DNA of 24,364 nt, taken from the NCBI GenBank assembly GCA_946481025.1, contig CAMLNA010000061.1, positions 1 through 24,364 on the forward strand. Direction: 5' to 3'. This DNA comes from an uncultured Rivibacter sp. (lineage in GTDB: Bacteria > Pseudomonadota > Gammaproteobacteria > Burkholderiales > Burkholderiaceae). The translations under genes were made by a program, and so were the position numbers. Of the stretch, positions 14,404 through 21,010 are shown in pieces. A model generated the notes under the pieces. It worked only from the letters and a program-made list of their open reading frames with translations. It ran no database searches and was not told the origin of the DNA. Every line of letters begins with the position of its first letter. Position 1 is the stretch's first letter.

Positions 14404-15255
14404 TCAGCTGCGGCAGGCGCACAGGCCGGCTGCGGCACCGAGGCGCTGCAGCAACGGCTCGATCGCGCTGACGAGCGGGGCGGGCGACACCTCGGGCGCA
14501 CCTGCGCCCGGCCACGAGGCTTCGAACTCGGCCAGCTCCAGGCCCACGACCTCGCGTTCGGCCAGCACGGCGCAGGCCGCATGCAGGTCGTCGAAGGACA
14601 GGCCGCCATCGACCTGGTACTCGGTGGGCAGCAGGCCCGCATCGAGCACATCGCAGTCGAGGTGCACGTACACCGGCCGGGAACCCACCGCGCGGGCCAG
14701 CCGGCCGGGCAGGCCCGCGCCGGGCTCCACGTGCCGCAGGACGCCCGCATCGATGAGCGCCTGCTCAGCCGGATCGATGTCGCGCGACCCCACCAGCACC
14801 ACGCTCGCGAGCGGCATCCCGGCACCCAGGCCGCTGTCCCATGCGCCGCTCGCTCCGGTGAGCACGAGGCCGCCCAGGTAGCCGGTGGCCGAGGTCTCGG
14901 GCGTGTTGGCATCGGCATGGGCATCGAACCACACGACGCAGGCGTCGGGTCGCCGGCATGCCACCTGCGGCAGCGTGGCCAGGCTGCTGGCGCAGCGATT
15001 CAGCACGGTCAGCACCGGCTTGCCCGCCTCGAGCTCGGCCGCGAGGTGCGCCGCCAGCGCCTGCAGCATGGGCCGCGCAGCCTCGAGCTCCTGTTGCCAG
15101 CCCTGTCCGAGCGGAGGCAACGGCACGCCGATGCGGGCCGGCGAGACGCCCAGGTGTTCAGCCAGCACCGCGCCGAGCAGGCGGGCGCCCGCCATGGCAC
15201 GCGGGTTGCGGTCCGCGGTACGGCCTTCGAAGATGGTGAGCGAAGGATGGCGCAT
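14404..15255 (-). CDS. Arginase/ureohydrolase-fold protein with altered metal site
   Basis: 283 aa in the arginase/agmatinase/formiminoglutamase fold. Metal-site motifs: WFDAHADANTPETS (Asp111, His113, Asp115 at the centre) and HLDCDVLD (Asp200, Asp202). At the position of the first ligand motif (GGDHS in true enzymes) the sequence is NRCASSL, so Cys88 replaces the His. This variant subgroup exists in annotated 'arginase family' proteins of unknown activity and cannot be called arginase or agmatinase. ATG 15255 (MRHPSLTIFEG) is preferred because family members start just before the TIFEG-like strand; ATG 15279 is an alternative. The gene follows the cI-like repressor on the same strand. Confidence 0.8.
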   Translation of the reverse strand: MRHPSLTIFEGRTADRNPRAMAGARLLGAVLAEHLGVSPARIGVPLPPLGQGWQQELEAARPMLQALAAHLAAELEAGKPVLTVLNRCASSLATLPQVACRRPDACVVWFDAHADANTPETSATGYLGGLVLTGASGAWDSGLGAGMPLASVVLVGSRDIDPAEQALIDAGVLRHVEPGAGLPGRLARAVGSRPVYVHLDCDVLDAGLLPTEYQVDGGLSFDDLHAACAVLAEREVVGLELAEFEASWPGAGAPEVSPAPLVSAIEPLLQRLGAAAGLCACRS

Positions 15256-15286
15256 CCGCGCATTGTGGCGACGCCGCATGGCGAGG

Positions 15287-15829
15287 CTACTTCGTCGCCG
15301 GGGTGCGCGGCTTCCTGCGGGGCTTGCCCGCCCTGGCGGACTCGAGACGGTCGAGCACGTCCAGGCAAAGCGCCAGCTCTTCGGGCGACAGGCGCTCGCG
15401 GTTCCTCACGGCGAGGATGCGCAGCTCATCGAGGATGCGCTGCCGCTCTTCCCTGGAGGCGCGGCCGAGCAGCTGCACCAGCACCGCCCCCTGTTGCAAC
15501 CGGGCCTCCGCCTGGGCAGCGGCATAGGGGCGCGGGTCCGGCTCGCGCGCCAGCAGCCCCGTCTCGCCCGCGCCGAGCGCCGCAGCTCTCGCCTGGGCGG
15601 CCAGCCTGGGGCTGAAGTCCTGGATGCGCACGCCCAGTCCCTTGGCGAACTTCATGGCGGCATGCAGGTTGATCGGCCGATGGGCATTGAGGTACTGCCA
15701 CACCATGCCGGCCGTGCCGAGGCCGTGCTCCTTGCCGAACCGGGCCTGGCTGAGGTCGCTGCGATCCTCGAACAGGCGCTTGAGCGCGTGGGCTTCCTTC
15801 TCTCGCGTCGATGTGGCTGTCGCTCGCAT
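15287..15829 (-). CDS. Phage cI-like XRE-family repressor
   Basis: 180 aa from ATG 15829 (187 from ATG 15850). The N-terminal HTH unit is REKEAHALKRLFEDRSDLSQARFG, then KEHGLGTAGMVWQYLNAHRPINLHAAMKFAKGLGVRI (motif described in parts; residues about 10-70), the kind found in cI-type repressors of proteobacterial prophages. The C-terminal part is helical and basic (REERQRILDELRIL, ending KPRRKPRTPATK) and has no S24/LexA self-cleavage domain, so RecA-driven autocleavage is not expected. It diverges from a YdaS/Cro-like gene across a compact operator region. No integrase, structural or lysis gene is nearby, so it is an orphan regulator. Confidence 0.82.
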   Translation of the reverse strand: MRATATSTREKEAHALKRLFEDRSDLSQARFGKEHGLGTAGMVWQYLNAHRPINLHAAMKFAKGLGVRIQDFSPRLAAQARAAALGAGETGLLAREPDPRPYAAAQAEARLQQGAVLVQLLGRASREERQRILDELRILAVRNRERLSPEELALCLDVLDRLESARAGKPRRKPRTPATK

Positions 15830-15843
15830 AAGCAATGCTATCG

Positions 15844-15871
15844 TTTGCATTGCCTAGCCTTGCTATATATT
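15844..15871 (+). promoter_or_regulatory. Candidate promoter of the cro-like gene
   Basis: TTTGCA (15844-15849) and TATATT (15866-15871) with a 16-base spacer point toward the cro-like gene; the leader would be about 38 bases with GGGAGG at its end. Operator site 2 overlaps the spacer and touches the -10. The -35 is only 4 of 6 to consensus. Confidence 0.5.
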
Positions 15872-15892
15872 CATGCCGATCGAACATAGCAA
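15864..15892 (-). promoter_or_regulatory. Candidate promoter of the cI-like repressor
   Basis: On the minus strand, TTGCTA (15892-15887) and TATATA (15869-15864) are separated by exactly 17 bases. Operator site 3 sits on the -35 and site 2 just past the -10, so repressor or Cro bound there could control repressor synthesis. Expected transcription start is near 15857. Confidence 0.6.
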
Positions 15893-15915
15893 CGCTACGC
15901 CGGGGAGGCGCGTCG

Positions 15916-16194
15916 ATGAAGCTCTCAACGTACCTGAGCGCCGAGCGCGGCCGCATCGTCGCGGTGGCCCGGAAGGTCGGCCTCGCGCCCGCCTTCCTCT
16001 CGCAAATGGCCCACGGGACGCGCCCCGTCCCGGCCGAACATTGCGCTGCGCTGGAACGCGCCACAGAAGGCGCGGTGCGCCGTTGGGACCTGCGACCCGC
16101 CGACTGGGACCGCATCTGGCCGGAGCTCGCGCACCTCGAGGAAGCGCCGCCGGCTCCGGCAGCCGCCGCCGCCCCGGCAAGGCCGCGTGGTTGA
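15916..16194 (+). CDS. YdaS/Cro-like DNA-binding protein
   Basis: 92-aa HTH protein. MKLSTYLSAERGRIVAVARKVGLAPAFLSQMAHGTRPVPAEHCAALERATEGAVRRWDLRPADW spans the domain (here described in pieces: MKLSTYLSAERGRIVAVARK, LAPAFLSQMAHGTRPVPAEH, ALERATEGAVRRWDLRPADW), matching the YdaS family, the Cro partner of prophage repressors. The Ala/Pro-rich tail has no known role. GGGAGG is 8 bases before ATG 15916. In prophages this gene leads the early operon, but here the next gene is convergent, 30 bases beyond the stop. Confidence 0.82.
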   Translation: MKLSTYLSAERGRIVAVARKVGLAPAFLSQMAHGTRPVPAEHCAALERATEGAVRRWDLRPADWDRIWPELAHLEEAPPAPAAAAAPARPRG

Positions 16195-16224
16195 TGGGGA
16201 TCGCGCCTGCGCCTTCAAGCCCTG

Positions 16225-16824
16225 TCAGGCAGGCAAGGCGACGCGGTTGAACAGCTCCGGATAGTGGAGAACGAAACCGTCTCCATCGACCGGCAACTCG
16301 GCCTTGAAGCCGGTTCCGTCCAGGCTTTCGAACAGGTACAGGCGATCCTCCAGCCGCGTATACGCCTGGGCTTTTGCTTCAACCGTGAGATCGGGAGCGG
16401 ACACCCATGCCATCCGGAACTCTCGACGCTCCCCGATCCGAAGGTCGCTCCGCCATATGGGAAAGCTGTTTGTCAGGGGCGTGGGCCAGATGTCAATGTC
16501 GACGCAGCCATCGAGATGACCCAGGTGCTCGCCTGCGGCGCCCAGCCAACGGCCGGCGTCATCGATGCGCAGCGACAACGACCGAACCTGCGATCCCTTG
16601 CATGCCCGCAGCTCGGCCCGGCGAAGCAGGCCAGCGGGTTCGTCCCAGTGCAGCTGGTAGCTCAGGCGGAACGGAACATCGTCTTCATCGACGGCGACGA
16701 GGGCGCTGTCGACCCCTCCTGCCACGACGCGGACGTGCTCCAGGCCGATCCCTGGAAAGTCGGGGTTCCAGGTGGGCACCCAGCAAAGGTCTCGAGGGGC
16801 AAGGTGTCGCATGGCAGGCGGCAT
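16225..16824 (-). CDS. Putative glycolipid-binding protein (PF06475-like)
   Basis: 199 aa from ATG 16824 (195 from ATG 16812; neither has a strong ribosome site). Motifs fit the Glycolipid_bind family (PF06475): LEHVRVV near the N-terminus, FRLSYQLHWDEP, LSLRIDDAGRWLGA and LDGCVDIDIWPTPLTNSFPIWR (about residues 103-125, with DGCVDIDIWPTP the hallmark). Family members are thought to bind glycolipids; enzymatic activity is unproved. It is convergent with the cro-like gene and has 92 bases to garD, on the same strand. It may be an isolated gene. Confidence 0.8.
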   Translation of the reverse strand: MPPAMRHLAPRDLCWVPTWNPDFPGIGLEHVRVVAGGVDSALVAVDEDDVPFRLSYQLHWDEPAGLLRRAELRACKGSQVRSLSLRIDDAGRWLGAAGEHLGHLDGCVDIDIWPTPLTNSFPIWRSDLRIGERREFRMAWVSAPDLTVEAKAQAYTRLEDRLYLFESLDGTGFKAELPVDGDGFVLHYPELFNRVALPA

Positions 16825-16870
16825 GGCTGCGTCTCGTCCGGCAACTTGCGTGCCGTCTCGATGCCCGCCA

Positions 16871-16884
16871 CCGGCAGGCGCCGG
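16871..16884. terminator. Small hairpin downstream of garD
   Basis: CCGGC-AGGC-GCCGG is a perfect 5-pair stem with a 4-base loop, 32 bases beyond the garD stop on the minus strand. It may end the galactarate operon, but the stem is short and no U-tract follows. Confidence 0.25.
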
Positions 16885-16916
16885 CCCGCTGAAGGCGCGC
16901 CGCGGTCCCGCCTACC

Positions 16917-18524
16917 TCAGGTCACCGGCGCCGGATTGAACAGCACCAGCGCGTTGTGCAGCTTCCACTGCTCGGCCCAGGTCTTCTTGCGGCCGCTGGC
17001 CACGTCGAGCATCAGGCGGAAGAGTTCCCAGCCCACGTCCTCGATGCTCGCCTGGCCGTCGGCAATGCGCCCGGCGTTCACGTCCATCAGGTCGTGCCAG
17101 CGACGCGCGAGGTCGCTGCGGGTAGCCACCTTGATGACCGGCACGGCGGCCAGGCCATAGGGCGTGCCGCGGCCGGTGGTGAAGACGTGCAGGTTCATGC
17201 CGGCGGCCAGCTGCAGCGTGCCGCAGATGAAGTCGCTCGCCGGGGTGGCCGCGTACACCAGCCCCTGCTCGATGCCGCGGTCGCGCAGCTTCTCGCCCGG
17301 CGACAGCACGCCGGAGATCGGCGCGCTGCCGCTCTTCACGATGGAACCCATGGCCTTTTCGACGATGTTCGACAGGCCGCCCTTCTTGTTGCCCGGCGTG
17401 GTGTTGGCGCTGCGGTCCACCCGGCCCTTGCCGAGGTAGGCGTCATACCACGCCATCTCGCGGATCATCGAGTCGGCCACTTCGGCGCTGCTGGCGCGCG
17501 AGGTGAGCTGGTCGATGCCGTCGCGCACCTCGGTCACCTCGCTGAACATCACGGTGGCGCCGGCGCGCACCAGCAGGTCGGTGCAGAAGCCGACCGCGGG
17601 GTTGGCCGTCACGCCGCTGAAGGCGTCGCTGCCGCCGCACTGCACGCCCACCACGAGCTCGCTCGCCGGCACCGTCTCGCGCCGCCGGGCGTCGAGCCGT
17701 TCGAGGTGTTCTTCGGCCATGCTCATGATCGAGTCGATCATCGACATGAAGCCCACATGCGCATCGTCCTGCAGGCACACCACATCGAGCCTGGCGTCTT
17801 CGGTCGCGCCGACGTCGGCGACGTTGCGCTCGTCGACGATCGCGAACGAACCCGGCGGGAGCAGCCGCTCGGGCTGCAGCTTCTCGCAGCCCAGGCTCAC
17901 CACCATCACCTCGTTGCCGAAGTTCGGGTTCATCGAGATGTTGCGCAGCGTGCGGATCGGCACGATGGCGTCGGGCGCGTCGATGGCCACGCCGCAGCCG
18001 TAGGTGTGCTCCAGGCCGACCACGTCATCGACGTTGGGATACCGGGGCAGCAGCTCTTCCTTGATGCGCTTGACGGCGAACTCCACCACGCCCGACACGC
18101 ACTGCACCGTGGTCGTGATGGCGAGGATGTTGCGCGTGCCCACCGTGCCGTCGGCGTTGCGGTAACCCTCGAAGGTATAGCCCTCCAGCGGCGCCAGCGA
18201 GGGCCCCTTCACGTTGGCGATGGGCAGGCCGTCGAGCGAGCGGGCCTCGGGCATCTCGAGCAGGCGCTCGTGCACCCAGCAGCCCTTCGGGATGTCGCGC
18301 ACCGCACGGCCGATGACCACGTTGTAGCGCCGCACCGCCTCGCCGGCCGCGATGTCGGCAAGCGCCACCTTGTGCCCCTGCGGCACTTTGTCCACGAGCA
18401 CGAGGCCCGACGCGAACCTCGTGCCCGCCGGCAGGCCGCCGTCGTTGGCCACGATGGCCACGTTGTCGGCCTCGTGCATGGTGATGTAGAGCGGTTCGCG
18501 ATGTGTGCCTGCGGTTTCAGTCAT
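16917..18524 (-). CDS. garD: Galactarate dehydratase
   Basis: 535 aa (E. coli GarD is 523). It removes water from meso-galactarate to give 5-dehydro-4-deoxy-D-glucarate. An N-terminal SAF domain (about 10-95: [25 protein letters not shown], ending [22 protein letters not shown]) is followed by UxaA-type catalytic domains. Close matches to E. coli GarD are [55 protein letters not shown] and [25 protein letters not shown] precedes ATG 18524 by about 8 bases. It is third in the minus-strand galactarate unit, 136 bases after the Bug gene. Confidence 0.94.
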   Translation of the reverse strand: MTETAGTHREPLYITMHEADNVAIVANDGGLPAGTRFASGLVLVDKVPQGHKVALADIAAGEAVRRYNVVIGRAVRDIPKGCWVHERLLEMPEARSLDGLPIANVKGPSLAPLEGYTFEGYRNADGTVGTRNILAITTTVQCVSGVVEFAVKRIKEELLPRYPNVDDVVGLEHTYGCGVAIDAPDAIVPIRTLRNISMNPNFGNEVMVVSLGCEKLQPERLLPPGSFAIVDERNVADVGATEDARLDVVCLQDDAHVGFMSMIDSIMSMAEEHLERLDARRRETVPASELVVGVQCGGSDAFSGVTANPAVGFCTDLLVRAGATVMFSEVTEVRDGIDQLTSRASSAEVADSMIREMAWYDAYLGKGRVDRSANTTPGNKKGGLSNIVEKAMGSIVKSGSAPISGVLSPGEKLRDRGIEQGLVYAATPASDFICGTLQLAAGMNLHVFTTGRGTPYGLAAVPVIKVATRSDLARRWHDLMDVNAGRIADGQASIEDVGWELFRLMLDVASGRKKTWAEQWKLHNALVLFNPAPVT

Positions 18525-18617
18525 GGGATACGCCTCTCTTTTTCAGTTGCGCCACTTGCGCGTGCACGGAGCCCGCACTGGCGTGCGCAGCACGTCGGCG
18601 CGGCCCGGCAGACGCCG

Positions 18618-18639
18618 CGGATCCGGCTTTGCCGGTCCG
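18618..18639. repeat. Imperfect stem between Bug gene and garD
   Basis: CGGA-t-CCGGC-TTT-GCCGG-TCCG forms a 9-pair stem with one bulge in the 136-base gap. It may terminate or stabilise the upstream mRNA so that the binding-protein gene and garD differ in level. The gap holds no visible gene. Confidence 0.3.
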
Positions 18640-18660
18640 CCGGCCGCTACGGGGGGGCCA

Positions 18661-19626
18661 TCAGTCTGCGGTGATCTTTCCGGTCTCGATGACCTGCTTC
18701 CAGCGCGCGAACTCGCTCGCCTGGAAGGCGGTGAACTGCTCGGGCGTGTTGCCCACGATCTCGAAGCCCAGCTCCAGCAGCTTGGGCTTCACCTGCGGAT
18801 CGTTGAGGCCGGCCACCAGCGCCGCATGCAGCTTGCCCTTGATGTCGGACGGCAGCCCCTTGGGCGCGGCGAACGCCTGCCACGAATACACGGTCACGCC
18901 CTTGTGGCCGAGCTCTTCCATCGTGGGCACGTCGGGCAGCAGGGGCGAGCGCTTCGAGCTGGTGATGGCCAGCGCGCGCAGCTTGCCGGCCTTGATGTTG
19001 GGCAGGCCGGTGTTGATGTTCATGAAGCTCGCATCGACCTGGCCGCCGATGAGGTCCGACATGGCCGGCGCACCGCCCTTGTAGGGGATGTGGACCGCGC
19101 TCGTGCCGGTGGTCTGCCAGAACAGCTCGGCGGTGAGGTGGTCGCTGGTGCCGTTGCCGGCCGAGGCGAAGCTCATCTTGCCCGGGTTGGCCCTCAGGAA
19201 GGCCATCACGTCGGCGAGCGACTTGTGCGGCGAGCCCGCAGGCACCGCCAGCACGTTGGGCGCCTGCACGGCCACCGTGAGGTAGTCGAAGTCCTTCAGC
19301 GGGTCGTACTGCACGTTCTTGATGAGGTGCGGCCCGATCACGAACGGCCCGAGCGACGACACGAAGATCGTGTAGCCGTCGGGCGCGGCGCGCTTGGCGA
19401 GGCCCGCGCCGAGCGTGCCGCCCGCACCCGCCTTGTTGTCGATGACGAAGGTGCCGCCCAGCTGCTCCTGCAACCTGGGCGCGAGCGAGCGGGCGATCAG
19501 GTCGGTGGAGCCGCCGGGCGGGAACGGCACGAGCAGCGTGACGGGCTGCCGGGCGGGCCAGGCCTGGGCCAGCGCCCCGCCGGTGAAGGCGAGGCCCAGG
19601 GCCAGCGCGGTGAAGAGTCTCTTCAT
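18661..19626 (-). CDS. Bug/TctC-family periplasmic solute-binding protein
   Basis: 321 aa. A signal peptide (MKRLFTALALGLAFTGGALAQA, cleavage likely after ALA/AQA at about 20) is followed by the Bug fold: WPARQPVTLLVPFPPGGSTDLIARSLA, FVIDNKAGAGGTLGA, and IPYKGGAPAMSDLIGGQVD. ATG 19626 has AGGAGA about 8 bases before it; a longer frame begins 9 codons upstream but lacks this. Family members capture carboxylates for tripartite tricarboxylate transporters, here plausibly galactarate or L-talarate given the flanking dehydratases. No membrane subunits (TctA/TctB) are encoded in the window. Confidence 0.92.
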   Translation of the reverse strand: MKRLFTALALGLAFTGGALAQAWPARQPVTLLVPFPPGGSTDLIARSLAPRLQEQLGGTFVIDNKAGAGGTLGAGLAKRAAPDGYTIFVSSLGPFVIGPHLIKNVQYDPLKDFDYLTVAVQAPNVLAVPAGSPHKSLADVMAFLRANPGKMSFASAGNGTSDHLTAELFWQTTGTSAVHIPYKGGAPAMSDLIGGQVDASFMNINTGLPNIKAGKLRALAITSSKRSPLLPDVPTMEELGHKGVTVYSWQAFAAPKGLPSDIKGKLHAALVAGLNDPQVKPKLLELGFEIVGNTPEQFTAFQASEFARWKQVIETGKITAD

Positions 19627-19683
19627 GGTGTGTCTCCTGTGGTTGCGGCGCACTGCCGGCGCCGTTGAATGAAAGGGGTGGGC

Positions 19684-20853
19684 CTACGGGCGCTTGCCGA
19701 CCTCGGCCTGCTCGCGGGTCCAGGCGCGGGCCTGCTCGCTCAGGCTCAGGCCGAGGCCCGGCCGCGTGGGCACCTGCATGCGGCCGTTGCCGATCTCGAG
19801 CCGTTCGTTGAACAGGGGCTCCAGCCAGTCGAAGTGCTCGACCCAGGGCTCGGTGGGATACGCCGCCGCGAGGTGCACATGCAGCTCCATCGCGAAGTGC
19901 GGGGCGAGCATGAGGCCCGCGTGTTCGGCCTGCGAGGCGATCTTGAGGAACGGCGTGATGCCCCCCACCCGCGGCGCATCGGGCATCAGGTAGTCGGCGC
20001 TGCGGTGGCGGATCAGCTCGCCGTGTTCGGCGGCGCTGGTCAGCATCTCGCCGGTGGCGATGGGCGTGTCGAACTGCGCGGCCAGCGCCGCGTGGCCTTC
20101 GTGGTCGTAGGCGTCGAGCGGCTCCTCGATCCACACCAGGTTGAACGGCTCGAAAGTGCGGCACATGCGCTGCGCGGTCGGCCGGTCCCACTGCTGGTTG
20201 GCGTCCACCATGAGCGGCATGTCATCGCCCAGGTGACGGCGTACCGCTTCGACACGCCGCACGTCGAGCCGGGTGTCGGGCTGGCCGACCTTGAGCTTGA
20301 TGCCGCCGATGCCGCGCTCGCGCGAGGCGGCGGCATTGACCAGCAGCTGCTCCAGCGGCGTGTGCAGGAAGCCCCCCGAGGTGTTGTAGCAGCGCACCGA
20401 GTCGCGGTGCGCGCCCAGCAGCTTGGCGAGCGACAGTCCGGCGCGCCTGGCCTTCAGGTCGTACAGCGCCACGTCGAAGGCGCCCAGGGCCTGCACCGCG
20501 AGGCCGCTGCGCCCCACCGAGGCACCGGCCCAGCAGAGCTTGTTCCAGAGCCGGGCGATGTCGCTCGGGTCCTCGCCGATGAGCGCGGGGGCCACTTCCT
20601 TCGCATGCGCGAACTGGCCCGGGCCGCCGGCGCGCTTGGAGTAGCTGAAGCCCAGGCCTTGGTGACCCTGCTGGGTCATGACCTCGGCGAACAGCATCGC
20701 GATCTCGGTCATGGGCTTCTGCCGGCCGGTCAGCACCTTGGCGTCGCTGATGGGCGTGGCCAGCGGCAGGTAGCAGGACGACAGGCGCAGCCACTCGATG
20801 CGGTCCGGGGCGCTGGCGAAGGCGTTCACGTGGGCAAGTGACAACGTTGTCAT
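19684..20853 (-). CDS. L-talarate/galactarate dehydratase, enolase superfamily
   Basis: 389 aa, similar to the Salmonella talarate/galactarate dehydratase (398 aa). Catalytic residues are intact: KLK at 186-188, Asp217 (VDANQQW), Glu243 (WIEEPLDAYD), Glu269 (ATGEMLTSA) and His319 (LAPHFAMELH). CYNTSGGFLHTPLEQLL and LGLSLSEQARAWT at the C-terminus are also typical. It abstracts the alpha proton of galactarate or L-talarate. Stop TAG at 19686-19684, 57 bases before the Bug start; ATG 20853 partly overlaps the operator at 20839-20852, with the promoter upstream. It is the first gene of the operon. Confidence 0.93.
   Translation of the reverse strand: MTTLSLAHVNAFASAPDRIEWLRLSSCYLPLATPISDAKVLTGRQKPMTEIAMLFAEVMTQQGHQGLGFSYSKRAGGPGQFAHAKEVAPALIGEDPSDIARLWNKLCWAGASVGRSGLAVQALGAFDVALYDLKARRAGLSLAKLLGAHRDSVRCYNTSGGFLHTPLEQLLVNAAASRERGIGGIKLKVGQPDTRLDVRRVEAVRRHLGDDMPLMVDANQQWDRPTAQRMCRTFEPFNLVWIEEPLDAYDHEGHAALAAQFDTPIATGEMLTSAAEHGELIRHRSADYLMPDAPRVGGITPFLKIASQAEHAGLMLAPHFAMELHVHLAAAYPTEPWVEHFDWLEPLFNERLEIGNGRMQVPTRPGLGLSLSEQARAWTREQAEVGKRP
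20839..20852. promoter_or_regulatory. LacI-type operator O2 over the dehydratase start codon
   Basis: TGACAACGTTGTCA is a perfect 14-base palindrome with central CG as in LacI/GalR-family operators. It overlaps the ATG (20853-20851) of the talarate/galactarate dehydratase. It differs from O1 only at two symmetric positions. Confidence 0.72.
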
Positions 20854-20894
20854 GTTTTACTCAAGAGCAGGGAAAACCCTGACATACCAGCAGG

Positions 20895-20923
20895 CTCATA
20901 CCGAAACCCTGGCCTGATGCCAA
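20895..20923 (-). promoter_or_regulatory. Candidate galactarate operon promoter
   Basis: On the minus strand, TTGGCA (20923-20918) and TATGAG (20900-20895) are separated by 17 bases. The -35 is 5 of 6 to consensus. Operator O1 lies 3 bases upstream of the -35 and O2 about 43 bases downstream of the -10. A small stem, CAGGG-AAAA-CCCTG (20868-20881), is in the leader. Confidence 0.5.
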
Positions 20924-20925
20924 CG

Positions 20926-20941
20926 ATGATAACGTTATCAT
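20926..20941. promoter_or_regulatory. LacI-type operator O1
   Basis: ATGATAAC-GTTATCAT is a perfect 16-base palindrome containing TGATAACGTTATCA, in the style of LacI/GalR operators. It is 70 bases before the LacI-family start and 73 bases before the dehydratase start. Its centre is 88 bases from that of O2. Confidence 0.78.
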
Positions 20942-21010
20942 TTCTGACGGCAAGAGTTGCCCCTCGCCGTTGTCGGACAATCCGCTGCCCCGCCCGACCG
21001 CCCACCGCAC

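Larger units (their letters stand above)
15830..15897. promoter_or_regulatory. cI/Cro-type operator region with three TAGC-N3-GCTA sites
   Basis: Three copies of a palindromic motif lie in 68 bases: AAGC-AAT-GCTA (15830-15840), TAGC-CTT-GCTA (15855-15865) and TAGC-AAC-GCTA (15887-15897). The second and third are perfect; the first has one mismatch. They are spaced 25 and 32 bases centre to centre. Site 2 lies between the -35 and -10 of the cro-side promoter and next to the -10 of the repressor-side promoter; site 3 covers the -35 of the repressor-side promoter. Multiple equal sites between divergent repressor and Cro genes are the hallmark of a lambda-like switch. Confidence 0.75.

Noticed and set aside
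14278..15615. 445-codon plus-strand frame across arginase-like and repressor genes
   Set aside because: No domain, no ribosome site and spans two minus-strand genes with clear domains.
15830..15916. Prophage or attachment site around the cI/Cro pair
   Set aside because: No integrase, excisionase, tRNA target or flanking direct repeat was seen; only the two regulators are phage-like.
16956..18674. 572-codon plus-strand frame opposite garD
   Set aside because: His/Val/Arg-rich antisense shadow; garD on the minus strand matches its family from end to end.
20868..20881. CAGGG-AAAA-CCCTG stem as an intrinsic terminator
   Set aside because: It lies inside the dehydratase leader downstream of its promoter and lacks a U-tract; noted only as a leader stem.
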